A stretch of 57,709 nt of DNA, from assembly GCF_001044235.1 (NCBI RefSeq), contig NZ_JYNL01000067.1, positions 1 to 57,709 on the forward strand, in the 5' to 3' direction. The position numbers and the translations under genes were made by a program. This document shows, piece by piece, positions 26,169 through 34,142 of the stretch (position 1 is the stretch's first letter; every line of letters starts with the position of its first letter). The notes under the pieces were generated by a model, which was not told where the DNA came from, made no database searches, and saw only the letters and a list, made by a program, of their open reading frames with translations. Origin of the DNA: Mycolicibacterium chlorophenolicum. GTDB lineage: Bacteria > Actinomycetota > Actinomycetes > Mycobacteriales > Mycobacteriaceae.

Positions 26169-26195
26169 CTAGTTCTGATCCGGGGGAGGGATCTG

Positions 26196-27533
26196 ATGGG
26201 AAATCACCACTGTCCAAAGCGTGCCCGCAGGCAGTCTTTGGGACTCGCCGGAGCGACGATGGTCGGTGCGCTGATCTTTGCTCCGATCACACATGCGGCT
26301 GATCCCGGCGGATCGACGTGCCCTGGAGGTCCCGCTAGTACCAACGGAGTCACTGCGCTACTGGTCGGCGGACAGGGGTCGTACGCCGTGCTGACGCCGG
26401 AGCAGATGTGCACGGCGTTCGGCGGCTACTTCGCGCCGTACGACGACCGGATCAGCGTCCCGTTTCCGGGGGATGCGGAGTTCAACGACTCCATCCCCGA
26501 GGGTGCCACCAACCTGTACAACGCGGTTCTGGCCCAACCCGCAGGCGCGGTGCTGACGATCGGCGGGGTCAGCAAAGGTGCCCCGTCGGTGATCGAGGCG
26601 CTCCGGCAGTTGGAAGCGGCTCGCGAGAACACCACCGATGGCATCGACGTGCCCGACGCCGATCACATGAACGTGATGATCTACGGCGCGCCGAGCCGCA
26701 TCTACTACTCCGGGGTGAAGTACCGTCCCAACCTTCCGGTCACGCCGTACGACGTGTACATGGTGTCGGCCGAGTACGACGGCGTGGCGGACATGCCCGA
26801 CAACCTGTTCAACATCCTCGCCGTGCTCAATGCGGCGCAGGGTGCGGACATGCTGCATGTGGACGCGGCGTTCAACACCGATTTCGCGAACGATCCCATG
26901 CACTACAAGGTCGAGACCAACGCCGACGGCGGGACGGTCACGACGATCCTCATCCCCTATACGGATCCCATTGTGCCGCTGCTGCATCCGATGCTGGAAG
27001 CCGGTGCGGACCCCGTGCAGCTGGCCAAGTTGAGCGCGATCCTCAAGCCGATCATCGACCGCGGCTACACGCGGAACAACGTCTTCGAGAAGAAGAAGTG
27101 GATCGACGGGGTGGTGAACATTCCGCTCCCGGCGGCCGCGACACAGACTCCGGGCGGCACGACCGTATTCACCACCGCTGCCACCGTCGCGAAGGATCAG
27201 AGCGAGGTGACCACCGCGGCCCCGCCGGCCGCACCGGCCCCGCCGGCGCAGCAGACGGAATACGTCGGCAAGCACCGGGCCGTCGAGCCAACGGATGACG
27301 ACACCGCGGCCAAGGACACCAAGAAGGTCGCGCGTGACTTCGTCAAGCAACTGAAGGACGACTTCACGAAGCTCACGACGAAGAAGGACAAGTCGGACTC
27401 GTCCTCGTCATCCAAGGCCGACGACAAGGCCGAGGCGAAGTCCGAGGAGAAGAAGGAAACCACGGCCCACGAGACGTCGTCCTCGACGTCGTCGTCCAGT
27501 GCCGGCAGCAGCGACACCGGATCGGAGAGCTGA
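26196..27533 (+). CDS. Secreted PE-PPE domain serine hydrolase with lysine/serine-rich tail
   Basis: A 445-residue exported alpha/beta hydrolase. The signal peptide covers residues 1 to about 35 (twin arginines near 'KRARRQSLG', then a hydrophobic core, cleavage near 'THA-AD'). The PE-PPE domain follows, with the nucleophile Ser126 in 'GGVSKGAP' (GxSxG) and a later 'AEYDGVADMPDN' that may supply the acid. Such proteins act as esterases or lipases in mycobacteria. From about residue 330 the chain is low complexity: a Pro/Ala spacer, then Lys/Asp/Glu and Ser runs ending 'GSSDTGSES'. The start follows GGGGGAGGG; an earlier in-frame ATG at 26154 lacks a ribosome site and a usable signal peptide. 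Confidence 0.85.
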   Translation: MGNHHCPKRARRQSLGLAGATMVGALIFAPITHAADPGGSTCPGGPASTNGVTALLVGGQGSYAVLTPEQMCTAFGGYFAPYDDRISVPFPGDAEFNDSIPEGATNLYNAVLAQPAGAVLTIGGVSKGAPSVIEALRQLEAARENTTDGIDVPDADHMNVMIYGAPSRIYYSGVKYRPNLPVTPYDVYMVSAEYDGVADMPDNLFNILAVLNAAQGADMLHVDAAFNTDFANDPMHYKVETNADGGTVTTILIPYTDPIVPLLHPMLEAGADPVQLAKLSAILKPIIDRGYTRNNVFEKKKWIDGVVNIPLPAAATQTPGGTTVFTTAATVAKDQSEVTTAAPPAAPAPPAQQTEYVGKHRAVEPTDDDTAAKDTKKVARDFVKQLKDDFTKLTTKKDKSDSSSSSKADDKAEAKSEEKKETTAHETSSSTSSSSAGSSDTGSES

Positions 27534-27557
27534 CCGCCCCTACGGCTCTCCCGGGAC

Positions 27558-27584
27558 GCCCCGCCTTCGTCACGAGGGCGGGGC
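27558..27584 (+). terminator. Hairpin terminator after the secreted hydrolase gene
   Basis: GCCCCGCC (27558-27565) pairs perfectly with GGCGGGGC (27577-27584) across an 11-base loop and is followed by TTCTTG. It is placed 25 bases after the stop, as expected for a GC-rich terminator with a weak U-tract. It separates this unit from the opposite-strand tRNA. Confidence 0.7.
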
Positions 27585-27610
27585 TTCTTGCTGGACCGGC
27601 GCCTTCTTGG

Positions 27611-27684
27611 TGCCCTCGGTGAGATTCGAACTCACACTGGACGGGTTTTGAATCCGTTTCCTCTGCCAGTTGGGATACGAGGGC
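27611..27684 (-). tRNA. tRNA with CAA anticodon (Leu by anticodon, short variable loop)
   Basis: A 74-nt cloverleaf on the minus strand. The acceptor stem is GCCCTCG/CGAGGGC with discriminator A. The D-stem has loop AACTGGCAG. The anticodon loop TTCAAAA gives anticodon CAA (reads UUG, leucine). The T arm is GTGAG-TTCGAAT-CTCAC. CCA is not encoded. The anticodon stem has an A-C mismatch next to the loop. The variable region is only five bases (CCAGT). Bacterial tRNA-Leu normally has a long variable arm, so this is an unusual architecture for leucine. The tRNA call is firm; the amino-acid identity is less so. Confidence 0.9.
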
Positions 27685-27779
27685 TTCCCGGGGCAGTGCG
27701 TACACCGCCGTGCGGCCTCCCACCATAGAGGATGGCCCCGCGGTCGCTCATCCCGGCTTCGCCGGACACAATGTTGTTC

Positions 27780-28409
27780 ATGACTGCGTCCCCGACAGAT
27801 GCCGCCCCGCCGCGCCGAGTGCTCGTCGCCGAGGACGAGGCGCTCATCCGGCTCGACCTCGCCGAGATGCTGCGCGAAGAGGGCTACGAGATCGTCGGCG
27901 AGGCCGGCGACGGGCAGGAGGCCGTGGATCTCGCCGAGTCGCTGCGCCCGGATCTGGTGATCATGGACGTCAAGATGCCCCGCCGCGACGGCATCGACGC
28001 CGCGGCCGAGATCGCCAGCAAGCGCATCGCCCCCATCGTCATCCTCACCGCGTTCAGCCAGCGCGACCTCGTCGAGCGCGCCCGCGACGCCGGCGCGATG
28101 GCCTACCTGGTCAAGCCGTTCAACATCACCGACCTGATCCCGGCCATCGAGGTGGCGGTCAGCCGGTTCAGCGAGATCTCCGAGCTGGAGAAGGAAGTGG
28201 CCAACCTGTCCGACCGGTTGGAGACCCGCAAGCTCGTCGAGCGCGCCAAGGGTTTGCTGCAAACCAAGCAGAACATGACCGAGCCCGAGGCCTTCAAGTG
28301 GATCCAGCGGGCCGCGATGGACCGCCGCACCACCATGAAGCGGGTTGCCGAGGTGGTCCTCGAGACCCTCGATCCCCCCGCGGACGAGGCGCCCCCGGCA
28401 GCGCAGTGA
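27780..28409 (+). CDS. pdtaR: ANTAR-domain response regulator PdtaR
   Basis: The receiver-ANTAR antitermination regulator. When phosphorylated by the PdtaS kinase (encoded elsewhere), its ANTAR domain binds paired RNA hairpins and blocks termination. The 209 residues show the acidic pocket 'VAEDEALIRLDLAEML', phospho-acceptor Asp63 in 'LVIMDVKMPRRDG', and Lys in 'YLVKPFN'. A linker helix precedes the ANTAR domain, which contains 'LVERAKGLLQTKQNMTEP' and 'AFKWIQRAAMDRRTTM'. The ATG at 27780 gives 'MTASPTDAAPPRRVLVAED', aligning with M. tuberculosis Rv1626 as recalled. Upstream in-frame ATGs at 27771 and 27732 add non-homologous residues. Confidence 0.95.
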   Translation: MTASPTDAAPPRRVLVAEDEALIRLDLAEMLREEGYEIVGEAGDGQEAVDLAESLRPDLVIMDVKMPRRDGIDAAAEIASKRIAPIVILTAFSQRDLVERARDAGAMAYLVKPFNITDLIPAIEVAVSRFSEISELEKEVANLSDRLETRKLVERAKGLLQTKQNMTEPEAFKWIQRAAMDRRTTMKRVAEVVLETLDPPADEAPPAAQ

Positions 28410-28610
28410 CGGCCTGTCCAGGCACAGTCCGTTAAGTCTGCGTTTCCGAAATCGACATTTGACGGATCCGGACACCCGATCGGCGCCACGCGTTCCTCAA
28501 CATCACGCACCACGGCGGCGCGTTGGTTATGGTCGTCGCGAAGCACCGCCGCCTCCGCCGTCCGGGGTAGGCACGACGGTGTCGATCAACACATGAACCG
28601 GAGGTGGGAC

Positions 28611-29822
28611 GTGCGCGGTCGCATGGCACGCAATGCATTTGCTCTCGGTAGCGCGGGACTGATTGTGCTGGCCCTTGCCGGCTGCAATCAGAGCGCGCCC
28701 GAGGAGGAGGCGTCGCAAGCGAATCTGAAGATCGTCGAGAAGGTCCAGATCGACGAGAACGGCGCCGAGGTCAAGGCCGCCGAAGGCGCCTCACCGGCCG
28801 ATCCGGCAGGTGACGGCAAGGCCACCTGCCCGCCCGTGTCGATCGCCATGGCCGGCGCGCTCAACGGCCCCGACGCGGCGCTGGGCATCAACATCAAGAA
28901 CGGTGTGCAGCTGGCCATCGACAAGCACAACGCGGCCAACCCCGGCTGCCAGGTGCAGCTCAAGCCGTTCGACACCGAGGGCGACCCGCAGAAGGCCACC
29001 GCCATCGCCCCGCAGATCGTCGACGACCAGTACACGATCGGCCTTGTCGGCCCGGCGTTCTCCGGTGAGACCAAGGCCACCGGCGGCGTGTTCGACCAGG
29101 CCGGCCTGGTCGCGACCACCGCCTCGGCGACGAACGTGACGCTGTCGGAGAACGGGTGGAAGACCTTCTTCCGTGGCCTCGCCAACGACGGCGTCCAGGG
29201 ACCCGCGGTGGCGAACTACCTGAAGAACACGCTCTCCAACAAGAAGGTGTGCGTCGTCGACGACAGCACGGACTACGGTCTCGGTCTGGCCCAGGCGGTG
29301 CGCGACACCCTCGGGCCGGTCGCGGATTCGGCGTGCAACATCTCGGTCAAGAAGGGCGACAAGGACTTCTCGGCGGCCGTGACCCAGGTCAAGGGTGCGG
29401 CGCCGGACTCGGTGTTCTACAGCGGCTATTACGCCGAGGCGGCACCGTTCGTCCAGCAGCTCAAGGACGGCGGCTTCGAGGGCACGTTCGTCAGCGCCGA
29501 CGGCACCAAGGACCCCGAGTTCGTCAAGCAGGCGGGTGAGTCCTCGAAGGGCGCGCTGCTGTCCTGCCCGTGCGGGCCGGCGACGGGCGCCTTCGCCGAC
29601 GAGTACACCAAGAAGTTCAACCAGGCCCCCGGCACCTACAGCACCGAGGGTTACGACCTGGGCACCATCCTGCTCAAGGGCATCGACTCCGGGGCCATCA
29701 CCCGGCCGGCGCTGCTCGACTTCGTGCGCAACTACGACGGTCAGGGCGTGGCGCGTAAGTACCAGTGGACCCCCACCGGTGAGCTCACCACCACCCTGAT
29801 CTGGATGTACGAAGTTCAATAA
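28611..29822 (+). CDS. livJ: Branched-chain amino-acid ABC transporter substrate-binding lipoprotein
   Basis: The solute receptor of a Liv-type (HAAT) importer. The GTG at 28611 follows GGAGG at an ideal distance and gives 403 aa. The basic start 'MRGRMARNAF' and lipobox 'LALAGC' indicate a lipoprotein. A charged spacer precedes a periplasmic-binding-protein type 1 domain: 'VSIAMAGALNGPDAALG', 'GVQLAIDKHNAANPG' and 'VGPAFSGETKAT' are the classic segments. Pairs of cysteines ('LLSCPCGP') suggest a disulphide. The substrate may be Leu/Ile/Val, but related proteins bind other amides or urea. A strong hairpin separates it from livH, consistent with higher expression of the binding protein. Confidence 0.92.
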   Translation: MRGRMARNAFALGSAGLIVLALAGCNQSAPEEEASQANLKIVEKVQIDENGAEVKAAEGASPADPAGDGKATCPPVSIAMAGALNGPDAALGINIKNGVQLAIDKHNAANPGCQVQLKPFDTEGDPQKATAIAPQIVDDQYTIGLVGPAFSGETKATGGVFDQAGLVATTASATNVTLSENGWKTFFRGLANDGVQGPAVANYLKNTLSNKKVCVVDDSTDYGLGLAQAVRDTLGPVADSACNISVKKGDKDFSAAVTQVKGAAPDSVFYSGYYAEAAPFVQQLKDGGFEGTFVSADGTKDPEFVKQAGESSKGALLSCPCGPATGAFADEYTKKFNQAPGTYSTEGYDLGTILLKGIDSGAITRPALLDFVRNYDGQGVARKYQWTPTGELTTTLIWMYEVQ

Positions 29823-29833
29823 CCGCTGACGCG

Positions 29834-29867
29834 AAACGCGTCCGGGCTCGACGGCTCGGACGCGTTT
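29834..29867 (+). terminator. Intercistronic hairpin terminator/attenuator between livJ and livH
   Basis: AAACGCGTCCG (29834-29844) and CGGACGCGTTT (29857-29867) form a perfect 11-bp stem with a 12-base loop, ending in TTTT. It lies 12 bases after livJ and 28 bases before livH. It can act as a partial terminator or an RNA 3'-end stabiliser, so that receptor mRNA exceeds channel mRNA. Confidence 0.8.
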
Positions 29868-29894
29868 TGCACTCATCGAGGAGCCGCCACACCG

Positions 29895-30905
29895 ATGATC
29901 CTGGCCGCCAACATCAACTTCAACGTCGGAGCGCTGTTCGACAGCTTCTGGCAGTTGACGATCGACGGGTTGTCCTGGGGCGCGATCTACGCCCTGGTGG
30001 CGGTCGGGTACACGCTGGTGTTCGGCGTGCTGCGGCTGATCAACTTCGCGCACTCGGAGATCTTCATGCTGGGCATGTTCGGCGCCTACTTCGCGCTGGA
30101 CATGATCCTGGGGTTCACCCCGAGCGGCAACGCCTACAACAAGGGTGTCGTGCTGACGATCGTCTACCTCGGGGTGGCGATGTTGTTCGCGATGCTGGTC
30201 TCGGGCGGGGCAGCGGTCGGATTGGAGTTCGTCGCCTACCGGCCGCTGCGCAGACGGAACGCCCGGTCGTTGACGTTCCTGATCACGGCGATCGGCATGT
30301 CGTTCGTCCTGCAGCAGTTCGTGCTGTTCATCCTGCCCAAGCTCATTCCGGGCTACGGCGGGCCGAACGCTCAGCAGCCGATCGTGCTGGTGCAGCCCAA
30401 GACCCAGTTCACGTTCTTCGGGGTGGCGATCTCCAACGTCACGATCGTCATCATCGTCGCCGCGCTGGTGCTGGCGGTGCTCACCGATCTGGCGATCAAC
30501 CGCACCAAGTTCGGCCGCGGAATCCGCGCCGTGGCGCAGGATCCGACTACCGCGACGTTGATGGGGGTGTCGCGGGAGCGCATCATCATGACGACGTTCC
30601 TCATCGGCGGCGTGCTGGCCGGCGCCGCCGCGCTGCTCTACACGCTCAAGGTGCCGCAGGGCATCATCTACTCCGGCGGATTCCTGCTCGGCATCAAGGC
30701 GTTCTCGGCGGCCGTGCTCGGCGGCATCGGCAACCTGCGCGGCGCCCTGCTGGGCGGTCTGATCCTGGGCATCATGGAGAACTACGGGCAGGCCGTGTTC
30801 GGTACGCAGTGGCGTGATGTCGTCGCGTTCGTCCTGCTGGTGCTGGTGCTGCTGGTGCGCCCGACGGGCATACTCGGCGAGAGCCTCGGGAAGGCGCGGG
30901 CATGA
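29895..30905 (+). CDS. livH: Branched-chain amino-acid ABC transporter permease LivH
   Basis: One of two membrane subunits of the Liv importer. The 336 residues form about eight helices. The LivH signature is clear: 'GLSWGAIYALVAVGYTLVFG' then 'LRLINFAHSEIFMLGMFGAY', the middle 'LTFLITAIGMSFVLQQFVLF', and the ATPase-contact loop 'FGRGIRAVAQDPTTATLMG'. The late segment 'GIKAFSAAVLGGIGNLRGA' is also diagnostic. The ATG at 29895 is used. It overlaps livM by four bases (ATGA), the first of a chain of translationally coupled genes. Confidence 0.94.
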   Translation: MILAANINFNVGALFDSFWQLTIDGLSWGAIYALVAVGYTLVFGVLRLINFAHSEIFMLGMFGAYFALDMILGFTPSGNAYNKGVVLTIVYLGVAMLFAMLVSGGAAVGLEFVAYRPLRRRNARSLTFLITAIGMSFVLQQFVLFILPKLIPGYGGPNAQQPIVLVQPKTQFTFFGVAISNVTIVIIVAALVLAVLTDLAINRTKFGRGIRAVAQDPTTATLMGVSRERIIMTTFLIGGVLAGAAALLYTLKVPQGIIYSGGFLLGIKAFSAAVLGGIGNLRGALLGGLILGIMENYGQAVFGTQWRDVVAFVLLVLVLLVRPTGILGESLGKARA

Positions 30906-32071
30906 CGGCAACGTGGGCGCGGGTGACCGACTGGTGGGACGGGCTGTCCCGCGCGCAGAAGTGGGTGTTCGGCATCATCCTGTTCGCCGGGGTGGCGCTG
31001 TCGCCGTTGTTCACCCCGCCGTTCATCGACACCCCGGGCATCAGCTTCGGCGGCACCATGGCACAGTTCGCCATGGTCGCGATCATCGCGATCGGCCTGA
31101 ATGTCGTTGTCGGACAGGCGGGCCTGCTCGATCTCGGTTATGTGGGGTTCTACGCGGTCGGCGCCTACACGGTGGCACTGCTCACCAGCCCGGAGAGTCC
31201 GTGGAACCAGGTCGGCCCCGAGGGCTTCTTCAGCACGCCGTGGGCCTGGCTGTCGTGCGTTCCGCTGGCGATGGCGTTCACGGCCTTGACCGGTCTGATC
31301 CTCGGCTTTCCGACGCTGCGGCTGCGCGGCGACTACCTCGCGATCGTGACGTTGGGTTTCGGCGAGATCATCCGGCTGATGGCCGACAACCTCGCCGACA
31401 TCACCAACGGCCCGCGCGGCCTCAACGAGGTGGCCTTCCCGCACTTCCTCGAGAGCGAGAAGAACCCGCAAGGCGTGTTCTCGGTGTCGAATTCGTCGGG
31501 CGACGCGAACTACGGCACGTGGTGGTTCTGGCTCGGCCTGATCCTGATCGTCGTCATCCTGCTGCTCGTGGGCAATCTCGAACGCAGCCGGGTCGGCCGG
31601 GCCTGGATCGCGGTGCGCGAGGACGAGGACGCCGCAGAGGTCATGGGCGTCAACACGTTCCGATTCAAGCTGTGGGCGTTCACCATCGGCGCCGCGATCG
31701 GCGGTCTGTCCGGTGCGCTGTACGCCGGCCAGGTGCAGTACGTCGCCCCGCCGACGTTCAACATCATCAACTCGATGCTGTTCCTGTGCGCGGTCGTGCT
31801 CGGCGGTCAGGGCAACAAGCTGGGCGTCATCCTCGGCGCGTTCATCATCGTGTACCTGCCCAATCGCCTTCTGGGCGTGCACTTCCTGGGTATCGACATG
31901 GGCAACCTGAAGTACCTGTTCTTCGGGCTGGCGCTGGTGGTGCTGATGATCTTCCGGCCGCAGGGTCTGTTCCCCGCCCGCCAGCAGCTGCTCGCGTACG
32001 GCAAGGCGGCGCGGAATCTGTTGCGTGCCGGGCCGAAGGACACGCCGACGGTGAAGGAGCCGGCGCAATGA
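30902..32071 (+). CDS. livM: Branched-chain amino-acid ABC transporter permease LivM
   Basis: The second membrane subunit of the Liv importer. The 389 residues have a charged N-terminal arm, then about nine helices. LivM landmarks: 'MVAIIAIGLNVVVGQAGLLD' followed by 'LGYVGFYAVGAYTVALL', 'TLRLRGDYLAIVTLGFGEII', and the coupling region 'GRAWIAVREDEDAAEVMG'. An insertion of about 30 residues with 'FLESEKNPQGVFSVS' sits in an external loop. It overlaps livH and livG by four bases each (ATGA), so LivH, LivM and LivG are probably made in equal amounts. Confidence 0.94.
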   Translation: MTATWARVTDWWDGLSRAQKWVFGIILFAGVALSPLFTPPFIDTPGISFGGTMAQFAMVAIIAIGLNVVVGQAGLLDLGYVGFYAVGAYTVALLTSPESPWNQVGPEGFFSTPWAWLSCVPLAMAFTALTGLILGFPTLRLRGDYLAIVTLGFGEIIRLMADNLADITNGPRGLNEVAFPHFLESEKNPQGVFSVSNSSGDANYGTWWFWLGLILIVVILLLVGNLERSRVGRAWIAVREDEDAAEVMGVNTFRFKLWAFTIGAAIGGLSGALYAGQVQYVAPPTFNIINSMLFLCAVVLGGQGNKLGVILGAFIIVYLPNRLLGVHFLGIDMGNLKYLFFGLALVVLMIFRPQGLFPARQQLLAYGKAARNLLRAGPKDTPTVKEPAQ

Positions 32072-32895
32072 GCATCGAAGATCTCGCCGGCGTGCACCGC
32101 GAGATCGCGGCCGACGAGGGGGAGGTGCTGTTGCAGACCACGGATCTGACCGTGAAGTTCGGCGGCCTCACCGCGCTGGACTCGGTGACCTTCGACATCC
32201 GTCGCGGCGAGATCCTCGGCCTGATCGGCCCCAACGGCGCCGGCAAGACCACCTGCTTCAACGCGATCACCGGGGTCTACCGGCCGAGCGGGGGATCGGT
32301 GGTGTTCGACGGCGAGCCCATCGGCCGGATCAAGCGGCACCAGATCACCCGGCGCGGCATCGCCCGCACGTTCCAGAACATCCGGCTCTTCGGGGAGATG
32401 ACCGCGCTGGAGAACGTCATGGTCGGCACCGACGCGCGGCACCACACCTCGGTGCCCGGCGCGCTGTTCCGCTCACCGCGGCACCGCCGCGAGGAACGCT
32501 CGGCCATCGAGAGATCGGCGGCACTGCTCCACTTCGTGGGGATCGCACACCGCGGGGAGGAGAAGGCCAAGAACCTGTCCTACGGTGATCAGCGCCGTCT
32601 CGAGATCGCCCGCGCTCTGGCCACCGAACCCAAGCTGCTGTGCCTGGACGAGCCGGCGGCCGGCTTCAACCCGAGCGAGAAGTCCGCGCTCATCGACCTG
32701 ATCCGCAAGATCCGCGACGACGGCTACACCGTGCTGCTGATCGAACACGACATGCGGTTGGTGATGGGGGTGACCGACCGGATCGTGGTACTGGAGTTCG
32801 GTCGCAAGATCGCCGACGGCCTGCCCGCCGAGATCCGCGAGGACCCCAAGGTCATCGCCGCGTACCTGGGGGTTCCCGATGACGACATCAGCTGA
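32068..32895 (+). CDS. livG: Branched-chain amino-acid ABC transporter ATP-binding protein LivG
   Basis: The first of two ATPases of the Liv importer. It is 275 aa from the ATG at 32068, which overlaps the livM stop. The motifs are complete: Walker A 'GPNGAGKTT', Q-loop 'GIARTFQNIRLFGEM', signature 'LSYGDQRRLEIARAL', Walker B 'LLCLDEPAAGFNP' and switch 'LLIEHDM'. The C-terminal BCA_ABC_TP segment 'VIAAYLG' is present. An N-terminal extension of about 18 residues precedes the usual start of the fold. It overlaps livF by 17 bases. Confidence 0.95.
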   Translation: MSIEDLAGVHREIAADEGEVLLQTTDLTVKFGGLTALDSVTFDIRRGEILGLIGPNGAGKTTCFNAITGVYRPSGGSVVFDGEPIGRIKRHQITRRGIARTFQNIRLFGEMTALENVMVGTDARHHTSVPGALFRSPRHRREERSAIERSAALLHFVGIAHRGEEKAKNLSYGDQRRLEIARALATEPKLLCLDEPAAGFNPSEKSALIDLIRKIRDDGYTVLLIEHDMRLVMGVTDRIVVLEFGRKIADGLPAEIREDPKVIAAYLGVPDDDIS

Positions 32896-33622
32896 CGCTC
32901 GGCCCGTGCTGCTGGAGGCACGTGACCTGGTGGTGCACTACGGCCGGATCAAGGCCCTGCACTCGGTGTCGCTGACCGTGCACGAGGGGGAACTGGTCAC
33001 GCTGCTCGGCTCCAACGGCGCGGGCAAGACCACGATGATGCGGGCCATCTCGGGTCTGCTGCCGCTGACCTCGGGTTCGGTGTGGTTCGACGGTCGCGAC
33101 ATCAGCCGTGTCAAAGCGCACCGCCGGGTCGCCGACGGGCTGATCCAGGCGCCCGAGGGCCGTGGCGTCTTCCCGGGTATGACGATCGTCGAGAACCTCG
33201 AAATGGGCTGCTACGGGCGGAAATTCGCGTCGAAAGCCGAACACGACGAGCGGCTCGACTGGATCCTCGAGACCTTCCCGCGGCTTGCCGAGCGCCGAAC
33301 CCAGGTGGGCGGCACGCTGTCCGGCGGGGAGCAGCAGATGCTGGCGATCGGCCGCGCCCTGATGGCGCGGCCCAAGGTGTTGCTCCTCGACGAGCCCTCG
33401 ATGGGGCTTGCGCCGATGGTCATCTCGCAGATCTTCAAGATCATCGCGGAGATCAACGCGACCGGGACCACGGTGCTGCTGGTCGAGCAGAACGCCCAGC
33501 AGGCGTTGAGCCGGTCCGACCGCGCGTACATTCTCGAGACCGGTGAAGTCACCCACACCGGCAACGCGCGTGACCTGTTGGCCGACGACAGCATTCGCGC
33601 GGCGTACCTCGGCGTCGCCTGA
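32879..33622 (+). CDS. livF: Branched-chain amino-acid ABC transporter ATP-binding protein LivF
   Basis: The second ATPase of the Liv importer, 247 aa. Motifs: Walker A 'GSNGAGKTT', Q-loop equivalent 'GLIQAPEGRGVFPGM' (the LivF-specific form), signature 'LSGGEQQMLAIGRAL', Walker B 'VLLLDEPSMGLAP' and switch 'LLVEQNAQQAL', where Gln replaces the usual His as in other LivF proteins. The ATG lies 17 bases inside livG. It is the last gene of livJHMGF; a short secreted peptide gene follows after 113 bases. Confidence 0.95.
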   Translation: MTTSADARPVLLEARDLVVHYGRIKALHSVSLTVHEGELVTLLGSNGAGKTTMMRAISGLLPLTSGSVWFDGRDISRVKAHRRVADGLIQAPEGRGVFPGMTIVENLEMGCYGRKFASKAEHDERLDWILETFPRLAERRTQVGGTLSGGEQQMLAIGRALMARPKVLLLDEPSMGLAPMVISQIFKIIAEINATGTTVLLVEQNAQQALSRSDRAYILETGEVTHTGNARDLLADDSIRAAYLGVA

Positions 33623-33735
33623 ACCTGTTCCTCCTTGCCGCGGTCCACGCCGCCACGATGAACCCGATGGCCCTCTCCATCGTCATCACTGTGAAGGGGT
33701 GCCGATGCTGAGGCGCCCGGAAACGGAGTGGACCC

Positions 33736-33909
33736 ATGATGCTCAAACTCATCGCCGCGAGTGGTCTCGCCGGCATGGCGGCCGTCGGCGCCATCACCCT
33801 GACAGTCGCGCCGGGCCAGACGCCCTCTGGGCCCTATCTGACCAACCAGTCGACGGTGATCACCACGACGTCCAGCCCGCCGACATACACCGGCCGCCCG
33901 GGCTACTGA
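33736..33909 (+). CDS. Small secreted peptide (57 aa)
   Basis: A short frame with good translation signals: GGAG at about 33725 and ATG at 33736 (a second ATG follows directly). The product starts 'MMLKLIAASGLAGMAAVG', a clear export signal: one Lys, then a hydrophobic Ala/Gly/Leu core. It continues through 'AITLTVAPGQTPSGPY' into a Thr/Ser/Pro-rich mature part ending 'TYTGRPGY'. If cleaved near 'VAPG', the mature peptide would be only about 30 residues. No family is recognised. Mycobacteria encode many such small secreted Pro/Ser/Thr peptides. The stop is three bases from the end of the convergent DUF167 gene. Confidence 0.6.
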   Translation: MMLKLIAASGLAGMAAVGAITLTVAPGQTPSGPYLTNQSTVITTTSSPPTYTGRPGY

Positions 33910-33912
33910 CGC

Positions 33913-34140
33913 TCACTCGATCCGGAAGCGCTTCAGTCTGGACGTGGCCCCCGAGACCAGTCGGATGCGGCTGCGCGGCGCGCCGACATGCTCGGCGAGC
34001 ACGCGGATGACGGCCTCGTTGGCCTTGCCGTCGACGGCCCGCTCGCGCACGTAGATCGTCAACGCCCCGTCCGGTGCCGTCTCGACCAGGGGACCCTTCG
34101 CGCTGCCGGGCTTGACGTGCACGGAGACGAACTCGGCCAC
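33913..34140 (-). CDS. DUF167 (YggU-like) family protein
   Basis: A 75-residue cytoplasmic protein with the full DUF167 motif set: 'VSVHVKPGSAKGP' at the N-terminus, then 'LTIYVRERAVDGKANEAVIR', 'LAEHVGAPRSRIRLVSG' and a final 'SRLKRFRIE'. The family is widespread in bacteria, archaea and eukaryotes and its function is unknown. It lies two bases downstream of the thiolase gene on the same strand, so it is the third gene of the DUF35-thiolase unit. This arrangement would place it under the same upstream KstR-type box. Confidence 0.85.
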   Translation of the reverse strand: MAEFVSVHVKPGSAKGPLVETAPDGALTIYVRERAVDGKANEAVIRVLAEHVGAPRSRIRLVSGATSRLKRFRIE

Positions 34141-34142
34141 CT

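Noticed and set aside
26196..27533. Possible PE or PPE protein of the type VII secretion family
   Set aside because: No N-terminal PE or PPE helical hairpin is present; there is a normal signal peptide followed by the PE-PPE hydrolase domain only.
28791..32068. Long minus-strand frames opposite livJ-livM
   Set aside because: Antisense of the liv genes with no family resemblance; His/Arg/Asp-rich translation typical of shadows.
33658..33711. 17-codon upstream frame (MNPMALSIVITVKGCRC) before the small secreted peptide
   Set aside because: It has two cysteines near its end, recalling cysteine-attenuator leader peptides, but the Cys residues are not consecutive, there is no ribosome site, and no sulphur gene follows.
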